From positions 1 through 5,820 of the forward strand of contig CAYRWY010000382.1 in assembly GCA_964427955.1 (NCBI GenBank): a stretch of 5,820 bases of DNA, given 5' to 3'. Source of the stretch: JACRBK01 sp964427955 (GTDB lineage: Bacteria; Chloroflexota; Anaerolineae; Aggregatilineales; Aggregatilineaceae). Positions within the stretch are counted from its first letter, which is position 1. The number at the start of each line of letters is the position of its first letter. Under the pieces are notes generated by a model. It made no database searches. It worked only from the letters and a program-made list of their open reading frames with translations, and had not been told where the DNA came from. Of this stretch, positions 5,781-5,820 are shown piece after piece. The position numbers and the translations under genes were made by a program.

Positions 5781-5820
5781 TGACCTCACCCCTCAATCCC
5801 CTCTCCGAAAAAAGCGGAGA
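5781..5820. repeat. Hairpin-type intergenic repeat, cut by the right edge
   Basis: A pyrimidine-rich run (cctcacccctcaatcccc) leads into tctccg, the loop aaaaaag, and cggaga, a perfect 6-base stem (5802-5807 with 5815-5820) that reaches the last base and probably continues. This resembles dispersed intergenic hairpin repeats of the form CCTCACCCC...CTCTCC-A-rich-GGAGAG that I recall from Chloroflexota and cyanobacterial genomes. That assignment is from memory, while the stem itself is seen. Confidence 0.5.

Overview
The window is GC-rich bacterial chromosome, and all four genes I can support lie on the minus strand. No RNA gene, CRISPR array, transposase or phage gene is visible. The best guess for the source is Chloroflexota (Anaerolineae-like). 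This rests on recalled family resemblance: the kinase H-box region (GHEFRTPLSVIQSSLYLLERI), the Thr/Pro-rich linker of the secreted hydrolase, and the style of the intergenic hairpin at the right edge. It is an inference, not a match I could run.

Right to left, which is the direction of transcription: (1) 5595-5820 is AT-rich intergenic DNA with a hairpin-type repeat cut by the window edge and a promoter-like leader. (2) 5055-5594 encodes a 179-residue protein I do not recognise. (3) 4757-5054 is intergenic and carries a second copy of the same promoter-like leader. (4) 3698-4756 encodes an exported serine hydrolase of the alpha/beta (S9-like) type. (5) 3598-3697 is a short AT-rich gap. (6) 1843-3597 encodes a membrane sensor histidine kinase that starts with TTG. 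(7) 1835 to the left edge encodes a second membrane sensor with six likely membrane segments and at least three PAS domains. Its output domain lies outside the window.

The kinase and the multi-PAS gene are 7 bases apart, and the ribosome binding site of the second lies in the last codons of the first, so they very likely form one translationally coupled unit. No response regulator is present in the window. The hydrolase and the 179-residue gene each appear to be transcribed from their own promoter.

The observation most worth a second look is that the DNA upstream of the 179-residue gene and the DNA upstream of the hydrolase gene are related. An identical 9-mer and an identical 10-mer occur in the same order, 42 and 43 bases apart, with a similar AT-rich block between them. 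Both copies fit a -35/-10 pair with a 17-base spacer. This looks like a duplicated promoter-leader, with a possible third, more decayed copy at 5701-5758. Otherwise the window looks like ordinary sensory and accessory chromosome, and I see no convincing new multi-gene system.
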